From an uncultured Collinsella sp. (lineage in GTDB: Bacteria > Actinomycetota > Coriobacteriia > Coriobacteriales > Coriobacteriaceae): 64,000 bases of DNA. The position numbers and the translations under genes are program-made. The notes beneath the pieces were generated by a model. That model was not told where the DNA came from and ran no database searches. It worked only from the letters and a program-made list of their open reading frames with translations. Of this stretch, positions 24,834 to 33,025 are shown piece by piece (within the stretch, counting starts at the first letter, position 1; each line of letters opens with the position of its first letter). The DNA lies in the NCBI GenBank assembly GCA_934668695.1, contig CAKUOD010000005.1, forward strand, positions 30,934 to 94,933. Reading direction: 5' to 3'.

Positions 24834-26141
24834 CTACTGCGACTTAGGGTGCTTCTTCTTATTGAGTGCCGACGGAGATACGCGAATACCATCGCCTGTC
24901 TGGCGCACATAGGCTTTATGAGCCGGCTTAGCGGTCCCAGAAGCCTTCTGAGCGTGCTTCTTGGGATCAACGGTAACAGCATTCGTGGGGTGCGGCTTAG
25001 TGGGCGCAGAGGGCGTCTGAGGCGTGCGGCCGAGCTTGCGCATCACGCGATCCCAGCGCGCATGGATGCTCTCGTTGTGGGCACTCTTAAGTCCCAACAG
25101 GGGCGCAGCCAAAATGGTCGGCGCAATAAACGTAATGAGGCGCCACAGCAGATAGCCGGCGGTCGAAGCCGACCCAAAGAAATGACCCAAGAACAATGCA
25201 AAGCCGCCCTCAGCGCCACCAGTTCCACCGGGCAAGGGAACCGCAGAGCTCAGCAGCTGGACAAAAGCGCTCGCGGCCATGACCGAGAAAAAGTCGACTT
25301 CGTGGTGGCCAAAGGCAAGCATCAGGAAATACGGCACCAGATAGAAAAACGCGAGCTGCAACATGGTGATGACCACCGTGAGCAGCATGGACGAAAAGTG
25401 GCCGGCTGAAAGCTTGAACTTCTCGGAGAAAGAGTAGATCTCACCATCGACAAACGTGCGCCATCCCTCGATCTTAGTGGCCGAGACACCAATGCGCTCG
25501 AGCCAATTGATGATGCAATGGGCGACGCGCGTGACGGTCTTAGGCATGAGCGCGACGGCGAAGATGCCAAGCAAGATGCAGCAGTGTCCACCAAAGCTAA
25601 AGACACACAGCAGCGTCATGTCGCCATAGCGCTCGGCGAAAAACGGCATGCGAGCAAGCAGTAGGATAGCGCCCCAGGCAACTAGGCCAAACTGATACAC
25701 AATAAATCGGGTGAACTGCGTGGCACCCGCTTCGCCCACGTTTTGCCCCGCTTTGGTCAGGCGGTAGATCTGGGCAGGCGTAGAGCCCATCATCATGGGC
25801 GTCAGGTTGCCAAAGAAAATACCGCTCGCCTCGACCGAAATGAGGTCGCGGATACCGACGGGCGAATTAGGATCGAGCCAGACGGCGATCGCATAGGCAA
25901 CGATGCCAAAGAACAGGTACAGGAACATGCAAAAGCATGCAGCAACGAGCCACGGCGCCTGAACGCTCGACATGGCAGCCCAGAACTGTCCCATCTGACC
26001 GGTCACAATCAGATAAACGATATAACCCACCAGCACGACGCCGATAAAGATGGCGCCGCGGCGTGCGCTCTTATTGTCATCTCCGCCCGAGGCCTCAACC
26101 TCGACCTGGGGCTTAGACGTATGCTGAGAGGACTCCGTCAT
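24834..26141 (-). CDS. LPG-synthase-TM / flippase-like integral membrane protein
   Basis: The 435-aa protein has a short polar N terminus, then about eight to nine membrane helices. Family-typical strings are FFGNLTPMMMGSTPAQIYRL and SSAVPLPGGTGGAEGGF, the signature of the lysylphosphatidylglycerol synthase transmembrane region (UPF0104/AglD-like). The catalytic LPG-synthase domain is absent. The C-terminal 75 residues are basic and Pro/Lys/Thr-rich, with no fold apparent. Such proteins are proposed to move lipids or glycolipids across the membrane; the substrate here is unknown. The start is the ATG at 26141 (MTESSQHTS), preceded by AGAAGGAG. Confidence 0.85.
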   Translation of the reverse strand: MTESSQHTSKPQVEVEASGGDDNKSARRGAIFIGVVLVGYIVYLIVTGQMGQFWAAMSSVQAPWLVAACFCMFLYLFFGIVAYAIAVWLDPNSPVGIRDLISVEASGIFFGNLTPMMMGSTPAQIYRLTKAGQNVGEAGATQFTRFIVYQFGLVAWGAILLLARMPFFAERYGDMTLLCVFSFGGHCCILLGIFAVALMPKTVTRVAHCIINWLERIGVSATKIEGWRTFVDGEIYSFSEKFKLSAGHFSSMLLTVVITMLQLAFFYLVPYFLMLAFGHHEVDFFSVMAASAFVQLLSSAVPLPGGTGGAEGGFALFLGHFFGSASTAGYLLWRLITFIAPTILAAPLLGLKSAHNESIHARWDRVMRKLGRTPQTPSAPTKPHPTNAVTVDPKKHAQKASGTAKPAHKAYVRQTGDGIRVSPSALNKKKHPKSQ

Positions 26142-26249
26142 GAGACTCCTTCTAACAGTCAAAATATCTTGGATATTGTACCCGCAAGGACCATAAGCAG
26201 AACGCAAAGCTCTGGTTCAAACGGGAATTGCAGACGGTTGTTTGAAAAT

Positions 26250-26281
26250 AAAAAACCCGGCCTTCCATGGGAAGTCCGGGT
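26250..26281 (-). terminator. Intrinsic terminator of the tRNA-Glu operon
   Basis: ACCCGG plus CTTCC pair with GGAAG plus CCGGGT (26255-26281), with a T-run on the minus strand from the A-tract at 26250-26255. It lies just downstream of the third-transcribed tRNA. Confidence 0.85.
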
Positions 26282-26291
26282 ATCAGATGCG

Positions 26292-26368
26292 TGGTAGCCC
26301 GTACCAGATTCGAACTGGTGATCTCCGCCTTGAGAGGGCGGCGTCCTAAACCGCTAGACGAACGGGCC
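26292..26368 (-). tRNA. tRNA-Glu (anticodon CTC), copy 3 in transcription order
   Basis: The complement folds as a cloverleaf with acceptor GGCCCGT/ACGGGCT, anticodon stem CCGCC/GGCGG around the loop CTCTCAA (anticodon CTC), T-arm GTTCGAATC, and an encoded CCA. It is identical to the other two copies, with a 99-bp period. Confidence 0.96.
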
Positions 26369-26390
26369 ATAAGCCTCGGCAGAAAAGAAG

Positions 26391-26467
26391 TGGTAGCCCG
26401 TACCAGATTCGAACTGGTGATCTCCGCCTTGAGAGGGCGGCGTCCTAAACCGCTAGACGAACGGGCC
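26391..26467 (-). tRNA. tRNA-Glu (anticodon CTC), copy 2
   Basis: It is identical in sequence and fold to the neighbouring copies, with an encoded CCA. The spacers on both sides are the same 22 bp. Confidence 0.96.
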
Positions 26468-26489
26468 ATAAGCCTCGGCAGAAAAGAAG

Positions 26490-26566
26490 TGGTAGCCCGT
26501 ACCAGATTCGAACTGGTGATCTCCGCCTTGAGAGGGCGGCGTCCTAAACCGCTAGACGAACGGGCC
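26490..26566 (-). tRNA. tRNA-Glu (anticodon CTC), copy 1
   Basis: This is the first-transcribed copy, about 35 bases downstream of the promoter -10 element. It has the same sequence, anticodon CTC and encoded CCA. Confidence 0.96.
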
Positions 26567-26600
26567 ACATGACATCTGCACTGCCGTGCTGCGAGGAAAT

Positions 26601-26629
26601 ATATTACGGGACAAAAAACGACAGCGCAA
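26601..26629 (-). promoter_or_regulatory. Promoter of the tRNA-Glu operon
   Basis: On the minus strand TTGCGC (26629-26624), a 17-bp spacer and TATA-like TAATAT (26606-26601) form a good sigma-70-type promoter aimed at the tRNA cluster. Confidence 0.7.
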
Positions 26630-26644
26630 GAAGAAATTCCAAAT

Positions 26645-26663
26645 TGCCGACAAATTGTCGGCA
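26645..26663 (-). terminator. Hairpin downstream of the cca gene
   Basis: TGCCGACA (26645-26652) and TGTCGGCA (26656-26663) form a perfect 8-bp stem 30 bases after the cca stop, followed on the minus strand by a weak T-rich stretch. It probably ends cca transcription before the tRNA promoter. Confidence 0.5.
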
Positions 26664-26693
26664 GGTTATGGAACACGCAGGTAAACTGGGTGG

Positions 26694-28088
26694 CTAATTC
26701 AAGTTGAGATGGACCAAAAGAGCTTCGCGCTCGTTGGGAATGTTGTCTTCGATCACGGCGTCGAGGGCGGAGTTGAGAAGCCGCCCCAGTTCCGGCCCGG
26801 GCTTGACTCCAGCACGGATCAAGTCGCCGCCGTTGATGGCGAGCATCTTGAGCGTATAGGGCTCCCCCGCCTTCAGCAGCTCGTGCGACATCGCGCGCAT
26901 CTCCTCAATCGTCTCAACGTAATAGAAGCACGACGGGGCCTTGCCGAGCGTGTCGGCACGCTTAAGATCCATGAGCTCGTCCATCAAACGCGGCGTGTCG
27001 ACGCCCTCGCCCGAAAGCGCGCGCATCATATTGAGCAGGCAGGAGCGCTCGGGGCGCAGCGGCTTGTCGTGATATTTGATGAGCAGGCACACGTCGCGCA
27101 CCAGGTCGTGCGAGAGCGCCAGGCGATCCATAATGACGCGCGCTTTCTTGGCGCCGAGCTCGGGATGACCGTAGAAGTGTCCGCTGCCGGCGTGATCGAC
27201 CGTGAAACACTCGGGCTTGGACACATCGTGCAAAAACGCCGCCCACATAAGGCTCGACGAGGGCGCGACGCCGTCGCACAGCGCAAGCTCCCCTGCCACC
27301 GTCAGCACACGGGCGATATGCTCGTAAACGTTAAACGCATGATAGACACTTCGCTGATCAAAGCCGCGACCCGCTGCCAACTCGGGCACGGCGGCGCAGA
27401 TGAGCTCGGGGTAGCGCAGCATGGCGTCTCCCCCATGACCGGTCGAAAGAATGCCCTCGAGCTCAATACCCACGCGCTCGCGCGCCACGGCGTCGAGCAG
27501 CGGCGCGCACTCGGCAAGCGCGCGCTTAGTCTCGGGCTCAATCATAAAGTCCAGGCGGCAGGCAAAGCGCACCGCACGCAACATGCGCAGGGCGTCCTCG
27601 TTAAAGCGACGCTTGGGATCGCCGACAGCGCGAATCAGCTTGCGCTCCAAGTCACCCTGGCCGTCGTAGCGGTCGACAAGCCCGCGCTCGGGATGCCAGG
27701 CCATAGCGTTGACGGTAAAGTCGCGGCGCGCCAGATCGTCCTCGAGCGAGGCGGCACGCTCCACACTCTGGGGATGGCGACCATCGGTGTAAAAGCCATC
27801 CAGACGGTACGTGGTGACCTCGATACGCTCGCCATCGGAAATAGCCGTGATTCCGCCAAATTTAATGCCCGACTCCACAACCGCGATGCCGGCGGCCTCG
27901 AGCGCCGCTTTGGACTCCTGCCACAGGCCGCTGCAACACATATCTACATCGTGGCTGGGGCATCCCATCAGCGCGTCACGCACCCAACCGCCCACATACC
28001 AGGCCTCAAGACCGGCATCCTCGAGGGCTCGCAACACGCGCAGAGAGGCGGCTGACGGCTGCGTGGCGTTGAGCGAAACATTGCACAT
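26694..28088 (-). CDS. cca: CCA tRNA nucleotidyltransferase with HD domain
   Basis: It adds or repairs the 3' CCA of tRNAs. The 464-aa protein has the class-II nucleotidyltransferase core: GLEAWYVGGWVRDALMG, then HDVDMCCSG with catalytic acids, RRDFTVNAMAW, and RFNEDALRMLRAVRFACRL. An HD domain follows (WAAFLHDVSKPECF, KYHDKPLRP). The start MCNVSL at 28088 has AGGAGG nine bases upstream; the longer open frame is not supported. Three tRNA-Glu genes that already encode CCA lie directly downstream, so repair rather than synthesis is the likely job there. Confidence 0.93.
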   Translation of the reverse strand: MCNVSLNATQPSAASLRVLRALEDAGLEAWYVGGWVRDALMGCPSHDVDMCCSGLWQESKAALEAAGIAVVESGIKFGGITAISDGERIEVTTYRLDGFYTDGRHPQSVERAASLEDDLARRDFTVNAMAWHPERGLVDRYDGQGDLERKLIRAVGDPKRRFNEDALRMLRAVRFACRLDFMIEPETKRALAECAPLLDAVARERVGIELEGILSTGHGGDAMLRYPELICAAVPELAAGRGFDQRSVYHAFNVYEHIARVLTVAGELALCDGVAPSSSLMWAAFLHDVSKPECFTVDHAGSGHFYGHPELGAKKARVIMDRLALSHDLVRDVCLLIKYHDKPLRPERSCLLNMMRALSGEGVDTPRLMDELMDLKRADTLGKAPSCFYYVETIEEMRAMSHELLKAGEPYTLKMLAINGGDLIRAGVKPGPELGRLLNSALDAVIEDNIPNEREALLVHLNLN

Positions 28089-28217
28089 TCCTGTGGCCTC
28101 CTGCGATTGCGGGTATATCGATTGACGGTTTCCAAGAAGTCTAGCAAGAAACGGGAGCGGGCGCACACGCAAACGCGTTTCAAGCACGATTGAATCCCAA
28201 GAGCTCTGCCACCGAAA

Positions 28218-28255
28218 TGAAAAAGCACCCGCCTCGGTAATCCGAGACGGGTGCT
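28218..28255 (-). terminator. Intrinsic terminator after the first fruK-like gene
   Basis: AGCACCCG and CTCGG pair with CCGAG and CGGGTGCT across a TAAT loop. The A-tract at 28220-28224 gives a T-run on the minus strand, 35 bases past the stop codon. Confidence 0.88.
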
Positions 28256-28289
28256 CAACAAAGCAAGAAACCAAGGCCCGTACGTTGCG

Positions 28290-29222
28290 TTAGCAGACCT
28301 GACGGATGGCGATGCCCTTCTGATACTCATCGACCTTAGCAAAATCGCCCAAACCCGGGCACTCGACCACGTTGGCGCCGGTGGCCATCGAGAGGCGCAG
28401 AGCGTCCTCAACACGCTCGGGAGCGTCGTGCCACACGGACAGGAAGGCAGCGAGCGAGGAATCGCCGGCGCAGACCGTCGACAGCAGCTTGACCTCAAAG
28501 GTGCGGTTGGCAAACCAGATGTGCTCGCCGTTGGAGAAGTACGCGCCGTCGCCACCAAGGGTCAGCAGGACGTTCTTGGCGCCCTTGGCATGCAGCTCGG
28601 CCATCGCGCCCTTGACAGACTCGTCGTCGCCACCGCTCACCTTAATGCCAAAGATGTCGAGCAGCTCGTCGTCGTTGGGCTTAATGAGCAGCGGCTCCAT
28701 GGCAATGAGGTCTGCCAGCTGATGGCTCGAGATATCGAGCACGAACTCAGCGCCTTTCGCCTTCACGCGGCGCAGGACCTCGGCCAGGAAGCCCTCGGAG
28801 GTGTTGGGAGGCAGCGAGCCGCTAATGACCAGGCAGGTCATGTCTGCGAGCGAATCGATAAGCTCAAACATCTCCTGCTCGTTGGCCTCGTTGATGGCGG
28901 CACCGGCGTTGACCATGTTGTACTCGGTGTCGGGGCCGGCGTTGAGGAAGACGTTGACGCGCGTGATGCCGTCGGTCCACACGGGCTTGACGGGCACGCC
29001 CAGGGCCTCGGCGCCCTTGACGATGAACTCACCCGAGAAGCCGGCAAAAAAGCCCAGGATCGTGGTGTCGACGCCGTAGTGATCGAGCGTGAACGAGACA
29101 TTGAGGCCCTTGCCGTTGGGCGTATAGACCGCGTTGCGCGTGCGGGTGACGGTGTTGGCCGAAAGGCCGTCGCAGGCGATGTTGTAGTCAATGGCGGGAT
29201 TTGCAGTGAGCGTATAAATCAT
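28290..29222 (-). CDS. fruK: 1-phosphofructokinase-like PfkB kinase (copy A)
   Basis: It is expected to phosphorylate fructose 1-phosphate to fructose 1,6-bisphosphate. The 310-aa protein starts MIYTLTANPAIDYNI, as FruK/LacC proteins do. It has NGKGLNVS, the mid-region ISGSLPPNTSEGF and LLIKPNDDEL, and the C-terminal catalytic loop TVCAGDSSLAAF, where the usual GAGD is CAGD with the aspartate kept. A second similar gene lies directly upstream, transcribed separately, with its own terminator between them. The two may have different sugar-phosphate preferences (fructose-1-P, tagatose-6-P). Confidence 0.88.
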   Translation of the reverse strand: MIYTLTANPAIDYNIACDGLSANTVTRTRNAVYTPNGKGLNVSFTLDHYGVDTTILGFFAGFSGEFIVKGAEALGVPVKPVWTDGITRVNVFLNAGPDTEYNMVNAGAAINEANEQEMFELIDSLADMTCLVISGSLPPNTSEGFLAEVLRRVKAKGAEFVLDISSHQLADLIAMEPLLIKPNDDELLDIFGIKVSGGDDESVKGAMAELHAKGAKNVLLTLGGDGAYFSNGEHIWFANRTFEVKLLSTVCAGDSSLAAFLSVWHDAPERVEDALRLSMATGANVVECPGLGDFAKVDEYQKGIAIRQVC

Positions 29223-29351
29223 GAATGTTCCTTTCACGAAGCAACGTGTTAATGAAAGTATATTCCACGTATCGGTAAAAGGCTAGGACAACTCGGCGAA
29301 CGGTGTGAAAGCGATGAAGTACGGCAGGACACCTCTCCCCCATGGCGGAAC

Positions 29352-29382
29352 AAAAAGGCGCCCCAGCCGAAACCGGGGCGCC
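29352..29382 (-). terminator. Intrinsic terminator after the second fruK-like gene
   Basis: GGCGCCCC and GGGGCGCC (29357-29364, 29375-29382) form a perfect 8-bp stem, and the A-tract at 29352-29356 gives a T-run on the minus strand. Confidence 0.9.
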
Positions 29383-29410
29383 GCATGCGCACGAATATGT
29401 CGCGTTTCGA

Positions 29411-30343
29411 TTACTGACGATCGAGCTTGCGGACAGCAACGCGCTTGCTGTACTCATCGACGTGGCCGAAGTCGCCGATGCCGACGGACTCGGCAACGTT
29501 GGCGCCGGTGGCCATAGCGAGCTTCATGGCCTCCTCGACGTTGTCGCGATCCCTGTACCACTTGTGCAGGAACGCAGCGAGGGTGCAGTCGCCGGCGCAG
29601 ACGGAAGAGACCAGCTTGATGTTGAACTCACGCTTGGCATACCAGATGTCCTCGCCGTTGGAGAAGTAGGCGTCACCGCGGCTACCACGGGTGAGCAGCA
29701 CGTTCTGGACGCCAGCCTCGTGAGCCAGCTTCATGGCAACGCGGACCTCGTCGTCGGTGTCGACCGGCACGCCGAAGATGGCCTTCATCTCGTGATGGTT
29801 CGGCTTGATGAGCAGCGGCTTCTTGTGAGCGAGCTCCTTGAGCTTGTCGGAGGACAGGTCCAGGACGACGTCGGCGCCACGGGCCTGAGCGTGCTCCATG
29901 ACCTGAGCCAGGAAGTCGGGCGTAGCTTTGGGAGGCACGGAGCCGGAGACGATCAGGCACTCAAGGTCGCCCGCGGTGTCCAGGATGTTGTAGAGCTCCT
30001 CCTGGTGCTGCGGCGTGATCGGAGCACCAGGGTTCAAGATGCCGTACTCGTGCTGGCCATCGTTGACGTAGGTGTTGATGCGCGTGATACCGTCGGTCCA
30101 GACCGGGCGGCAGAGGCAACCCAGGTTCATGACCTCCTCGACGATAAACTTGCCCGTGAAGCCGGCGAAGAAGCCGAGCGCGACGGTGTCGACGCCCATC
30201 TTCTTAAAGGCGAAGGACACGTCGAGGCCCTTGCCGTTAGCCGTGTAGCTGGCCGAGCCGGTGCGGACGTTCTCGTCGGGCTCGAGCGGAGAGCTCGAAA
30301 CCGTCATGTCGACAGCCGGGTTAGCGGTTAGCGTGTAGAACAT
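29411..30343 (-). CDS. fruK: 1-phosphofructokinase-like PfkB kinase (copy B)
   Basis: This 310-aa paralogue of the gene at 28290-29222 is equal in length and clearly related (MFYTLTANPAVDMTV, NGKGLDVSFAFKKMGVDT, VSGSVPPKATPDF, LLIKPNHHEM, SVCAGDCTLAAF). Both carry the same VWTDGITR segment and CAGD loop. Copy B lies 74 bp downstream of ptsI with no strong terminator in between, so it may be cotranscribed with ptsH-ptsI. The duplication with divergence suggests specialisation for different hexose phosphates. Confidence 0.88.
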   Translation of the reverse strand: MFYTLTANPAVDMTVSSSPLEPDENVRTGSASYTANGKGLDVSFAFKKMGVDTVALGFFAGFTGKFIVEEVMNLGCLCRPVWTDGITRINTYVNDGQHEYGILNPGAPITPQHQEELYNILDTAGDLECLIVSGSVPPKATPDFLAQVMEHAQARGADVVLDLSSDKLKELAHKKPLLIKPNHHEMKAIFGVPVDTDDEVRVAMKLAHEAGVQNVLLTRGSRGDAYFSNGEDIWYAKREFNIKLVSSVCAGDCTLAAFLHKWYRDRDNVEEAMKLAMATGANVAESVGIGDFGHVDEYSKRVAVRKLDRQ

Positions 30344-30370
30344 TTACAGTACCCCCTGTATATGTGAGGG

Positions 30371-30400
30371 CCGCGTGGTCGGCCCATTCCAACCACGCGG
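30371..30400 (-). repeat. 9-bp hairpin between ptsI and fruK copy B
   Basis: CCGCGTGGT and ACCACGCGG (30371-30379, 30392-30400) form a perfect stem with a 12-nt loop but no T-run. It is probably a processing or stability structure in a ptsI-fruK transcript. Confidence 0.5.
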
Positions 30401-30417
30401 TTACCTCTGATACCAAA

Positions 30418-32127
30418 TTAGCGAGCTGCGGACTCGAGCAGTGCCTTGACCTCGGCAGCGGTGTTGCAGGCGAGCGCCTTCTCGGCGAGCTCGTCGCACT
30501 CGGCCTTGGTCCACTGGCTGATGGTCTTGCGGGCGCGCAGGATGGACGGAGCGCTCATCGAGAACTCCTCCAGGCCCCAGCTGATCAGCAGCGGCTCGAG
30601 CAGCGGATCGGCAGCAGCCTCGCCGCACATACCGACCATGATGCCGGCCTTCACGCCGCTCTCGATGATGTTCTTGAGCGAGCGGAGCACGGCGGGATAG
30701 TAAACCTGGTACAGGTTGGAGATGGTGTCGTTACCACGGTCGGCGCACATGGTGTAGCCAATCAGGTCGTTGGTGCCGATGGAGAAGAAGTCGGCGACCT
30801 CGGCCAGGCGGTCGGCGAGCAGCGAGGCGGCAGGCGTCTCGACCATGATGCCGACCTCGATGTTCTCGTTGAACTTGCGACCCTCTTCGGTCAGCTCGGC
30901 CTTGCACTGCTCGACAAGCTCCTTGACAGCCAAGACCTCCTCGACACAGGTGACGAGCGGGATCATGATCTTGACGTCACCGAAGGCGCTAGCGCGCAGC
31001 AGGGCGCGGAGCTGGACCTTGTACTGGTCGGGGTTGGCCAGGCAGTAACGCACGGCGCGGAAGCCCATGAAGGGGTTCTCTTCCTTGACCATGTGCAGGT
31101 ACGGAATCTCCTTGTCGCCACCCACATCGAGCGTGCGGATGATGACCGGAGCGCCCTTGAGCGCGCTGGCGACCTTACGGTAGGCGTTGAACTGCTCCTC
31201 CTCGGAAGGAAGCTCGGCGGAGTCCATGAACAGGAACTCGGAGCGGAACAGGCCAATGGCCTCGGCGTCATGATCGAGCGCGTTGGGTACATCATCGGGG
31301 TTACCGATGTTGCAGGCGATGATCTTCTTGATGCCGTCGGCAGTCACGGACGGCTTGCCGCGGAAGGCCTCGAGAGCCGCCTTCTCGGCAGCGAAAGCCT
31401 CGGCCTTGGCAGTGTAGGCGGCGAGCGTCTCCTCATCGGGATCGGCCTCAACGATACCCTTGCCACCGTCAACGACAACGGTCATGCCGTTGCGCAGTGC
31501 GGTGCAGCTGTTGGAAACCGAAAGGACGGCCGGGATCTCGAGGGCGCGCGCGATGATCGCGGAGTGTGACGTGCGGCCACCGGTCTCGGTGACGATGCCG
31601 GCAACATGGGCCTTATCGATCGTGGCGGTCATGGACGGCGTGAGGTCGTGCACGACAACGACGGTATTCTCGGGCAGGACGGAGAGGTCGACGACCTCCT
31701 TGCCCAGCAGCTCGGCCAGAATACCGGTGCGGATGTCGGCGATGTCGGCCGCGCGCAGACGGAACATCTCGTCGTCCATGGACAGGAACATGTTCTCGAA
31801 CATGGTCGAGGTGTCCATGAGCGCCTGCTCGGCGCAGGTGCCGCCGTCAATGGCGGCGTTGATGGCGTCGGTCATGCCCGGATCCTGAGCCAGGACAATG
31901 TGTCCGCTCATGATCTCGGCCTCGGCCTCGCCCACCGTCTCCTTCATGTGGTCGGCCTGAGCCTGGGTCTTCTCGCAGAAGACCGAAAGAGCGGTCTGAT
32001 AGCGCTCCTTCTCTGCTGCCGAATCAGCAACCTCGTGCGGCTCAAACGTCAAGTCGGGATCGACGGCGACCATGACGGTGCCGATACCGATGCCCTCGGA
32101 AGCGTTGACTCCCTGATACATTCCCAT
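30418..32127 (-). CDS. ptsI: Phosphoenolpyruvate-protein phosphotransferase (PTS enzyme I)
   Basis: It transfers phosphate from PEP to HPr. The 569-aa protein has the active-site histidine in TGGRTSHSAIIARAL (about H188). The PEP-binding C-terminal barrel shows GLFRSEFLFMD, RTLDVGGDKEIPYLH, NPFMGFRAVRYCL, GIMVETPAA and IGTNDLIGYTMCADRGND. The start MGMYQGVNASEGIGIG at 32127 matches the family N terminus; an upstream in-frame extension is discarded. ptsH lies 127 bp upstream, separated by a terminator-like hairpin. Confidence 0.95.
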   Translation of the reverse strand: MGMYQGVNASEGIGIGTVMVAVDPDLTFEPHEVADSAAEKERYQTALSVFCEKTQAQADHMKETVGEAEAEIMSGHIVLAQDPGMTDAINAAIDGGTCAEQALMDTSTMFENMFLSMDDEMFRLRAADIADIRTGILAELLGKEVVDLSVLPENTVVVVHDLTPSMTATIDKAHVAGIVTETGGRTSHSAIIARALEIPAVLSVSNSCTALRNGMTVVVDGGKGIVEADPDEETLAAYTAKAEAFAAEKAALEAFRGKPSVTADGIKKIIACNIGNPDDVPNALDHDAEAIGLFRSEFLFMDSAELPSEEEQFNAYRKVASALKGAPVIIRTLDVGGDKEIPYLHMVKEENPFMGFRAVRYCLANPDQYKVQLRALLRASAFGDVKIMIPLVTCVEEVLAVKELVEQCKAELTEEGRKFNENIEVGIMVETPAASLLADRLAEVADFFSIGTNDLIGYTMCADRGNDTISNLYQVYYPAVLRSLKNIIESGVKAGIMVGMCGEAAADPLLEPLLISWGLEEFSMSAPSILRARKTISQWTKAECDELAEKALACNTAAEVKALLESAAR

Positions 32128-32173
32128 TCCTCTCTCCGTGTCATGTGATAAAGCGTTTTGCCATATCCATGAC

Positions 32174-32209
32174 AAAAGAGCGCAGCTACCTTAAAACAGG
32201 TCACTGCGC
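32174..32209 (-). terminator. Terminator-like attenuator between ptsH and ptsI
   Basis: On the minus strand GCGCAG with ACCT pairs with AGGT and CTGCGC (32209-32180), followed by TCTTTTG. It looks like a leaky intrinsic terminator that would keep HPr levels above enzyme I. Confidence 0.65.
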
Positions 32210-32254
32210 CCCCAAATATGAACTTAGTTGTTCAACATGCGACCCGTTTGAGTT

Positions 32255-32518
32255 CTACTCGCCAAGACCGCTCTTGATGAGCTCGATGGCAGCAGCCAGA
32301 GCCTCGGCCTCGTCGGCGCCGTCGCACTTGACCTCGACCTCGGTGCCGCAGGGGATACCAGCAGCCATGAGGGCCATCGGGGACTTGCCGTTGACCTCCT
32401 TCTCGGGGGTGACGACCGTCACATCACAGGCGTACTTGCCCATGGTGGAGGCAAACAGACCAGCCGGACGCATGTGCAGACCCTGAGGATTAACGAGGGT
32501 AGCCTTCTCAGAAACCAT
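32255..32518 (-). CDS. ptsH: Phosphocarrier protein HPr
   Basis: The 87-aa protein carries phosphate from enzyme I to EIIA domains. The phosphorylated histidine is H15 in NPQGLHMRPAG. The region EVNGKSPMALMAAGIPCGTE contains the serine equivalent to Ser46, so regulatory HPr phosphorylation is possible. Length and fold pattern are typical. It is first in the ptsH-ptsI unit and has GGAG upstream of ATG. Confidence 0.96.
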   Translation of the reverse strand: MVSEKATLVNPQGLHMRPAGLFASTMGKYACDVTVVTPEKEVNGKSPMALMAAGIPCGTEVEVKCDGADEAEALAAAIELIKSGLGE

Positions 32519-32657
32519 AATTGACTCCTTTTTTGTGTTTAACCCCTGTCATGCATGTGGCAGGAGTCAGATTCACGACGTTGTTTATATTAACTCACAT
32601 CAAACGGTTTTTCATTGTGTTTCGCACGAATTGTTGGACAGATGTCGTTCGCTGTCC

Positions 32658-32786
32658 GCTCGCCTGCCGGGCGGGGCGATTAAGTTTGCTGCTCTACAGT
32701 CCTGCGCAAGACGGAAAGCACATTAAGTGCTTTCCTTTGCGTGCGGAACTCGCGACAAACTTAATCGCCCCGCCCGGCAGGCGAGC
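32658..32786. repeat. Long nested inverted repeat (129-nt potential hairpin)
   Basis: Outer arms at 32658-32688 and 32756-32786 are perfect 31-bp complements (GCTCGCCTGCCGGGCGGGGC... and its complement). Inside, GGAAAGCAC at 32713-32721 pairs with GTGCTTTCC at 32727-32735 around ATTAA, with CGCAA/TTGCG next to it. The element lies in the 507-bp gap between ptsH and fruA and holds no gene. It could be a miniature palindromic mobile element, a structured RNA, or a cruciform. Apart from this and the fruA terminator, nothing else is seen in the gap. Confidence 0.85.
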
Positions 32787-32950
32787 TGCGGAAACTCGGT
32801 CGGTCCAGAGCAATATCGCGCAAACGGAATTCTGGCTGAATAACTGTTTGCATGGGAGATCTGGTTGATGCGGTCATCTCTGCCCTCTTGTGGACTGAGG
32901 AGTGTCCCAAACTGCCGGCAGAAAAGGAACGTCCCTAAGTGCCGAATTGG

Positions 32951-32990
32951 GATGAAAAAGGCGGAGGCCCTGGAGAGGGTCTCCGCCTTT
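32951..32990 (-). terminator. Intrinsic terminator of fruA
   Basis: AAAGGCGGAG (32957-32966) pairs with CTCCGCCTTT (32981-32990). The complement ends in a T-run. It lies 36 bases beyond the fruA stop and could work in both directions. Confidence 0.9.
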
Positions 32991-33025
32991 GTTACAGGGG
33001 GCGATGGTATTCGCGTGTTGCGGGA

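Noticed and set aside
26152..26676. A repeat protein with three identical 33-residue units
   Set aside because: The repeats are translations of the three tandem tRNA-Glu genes.
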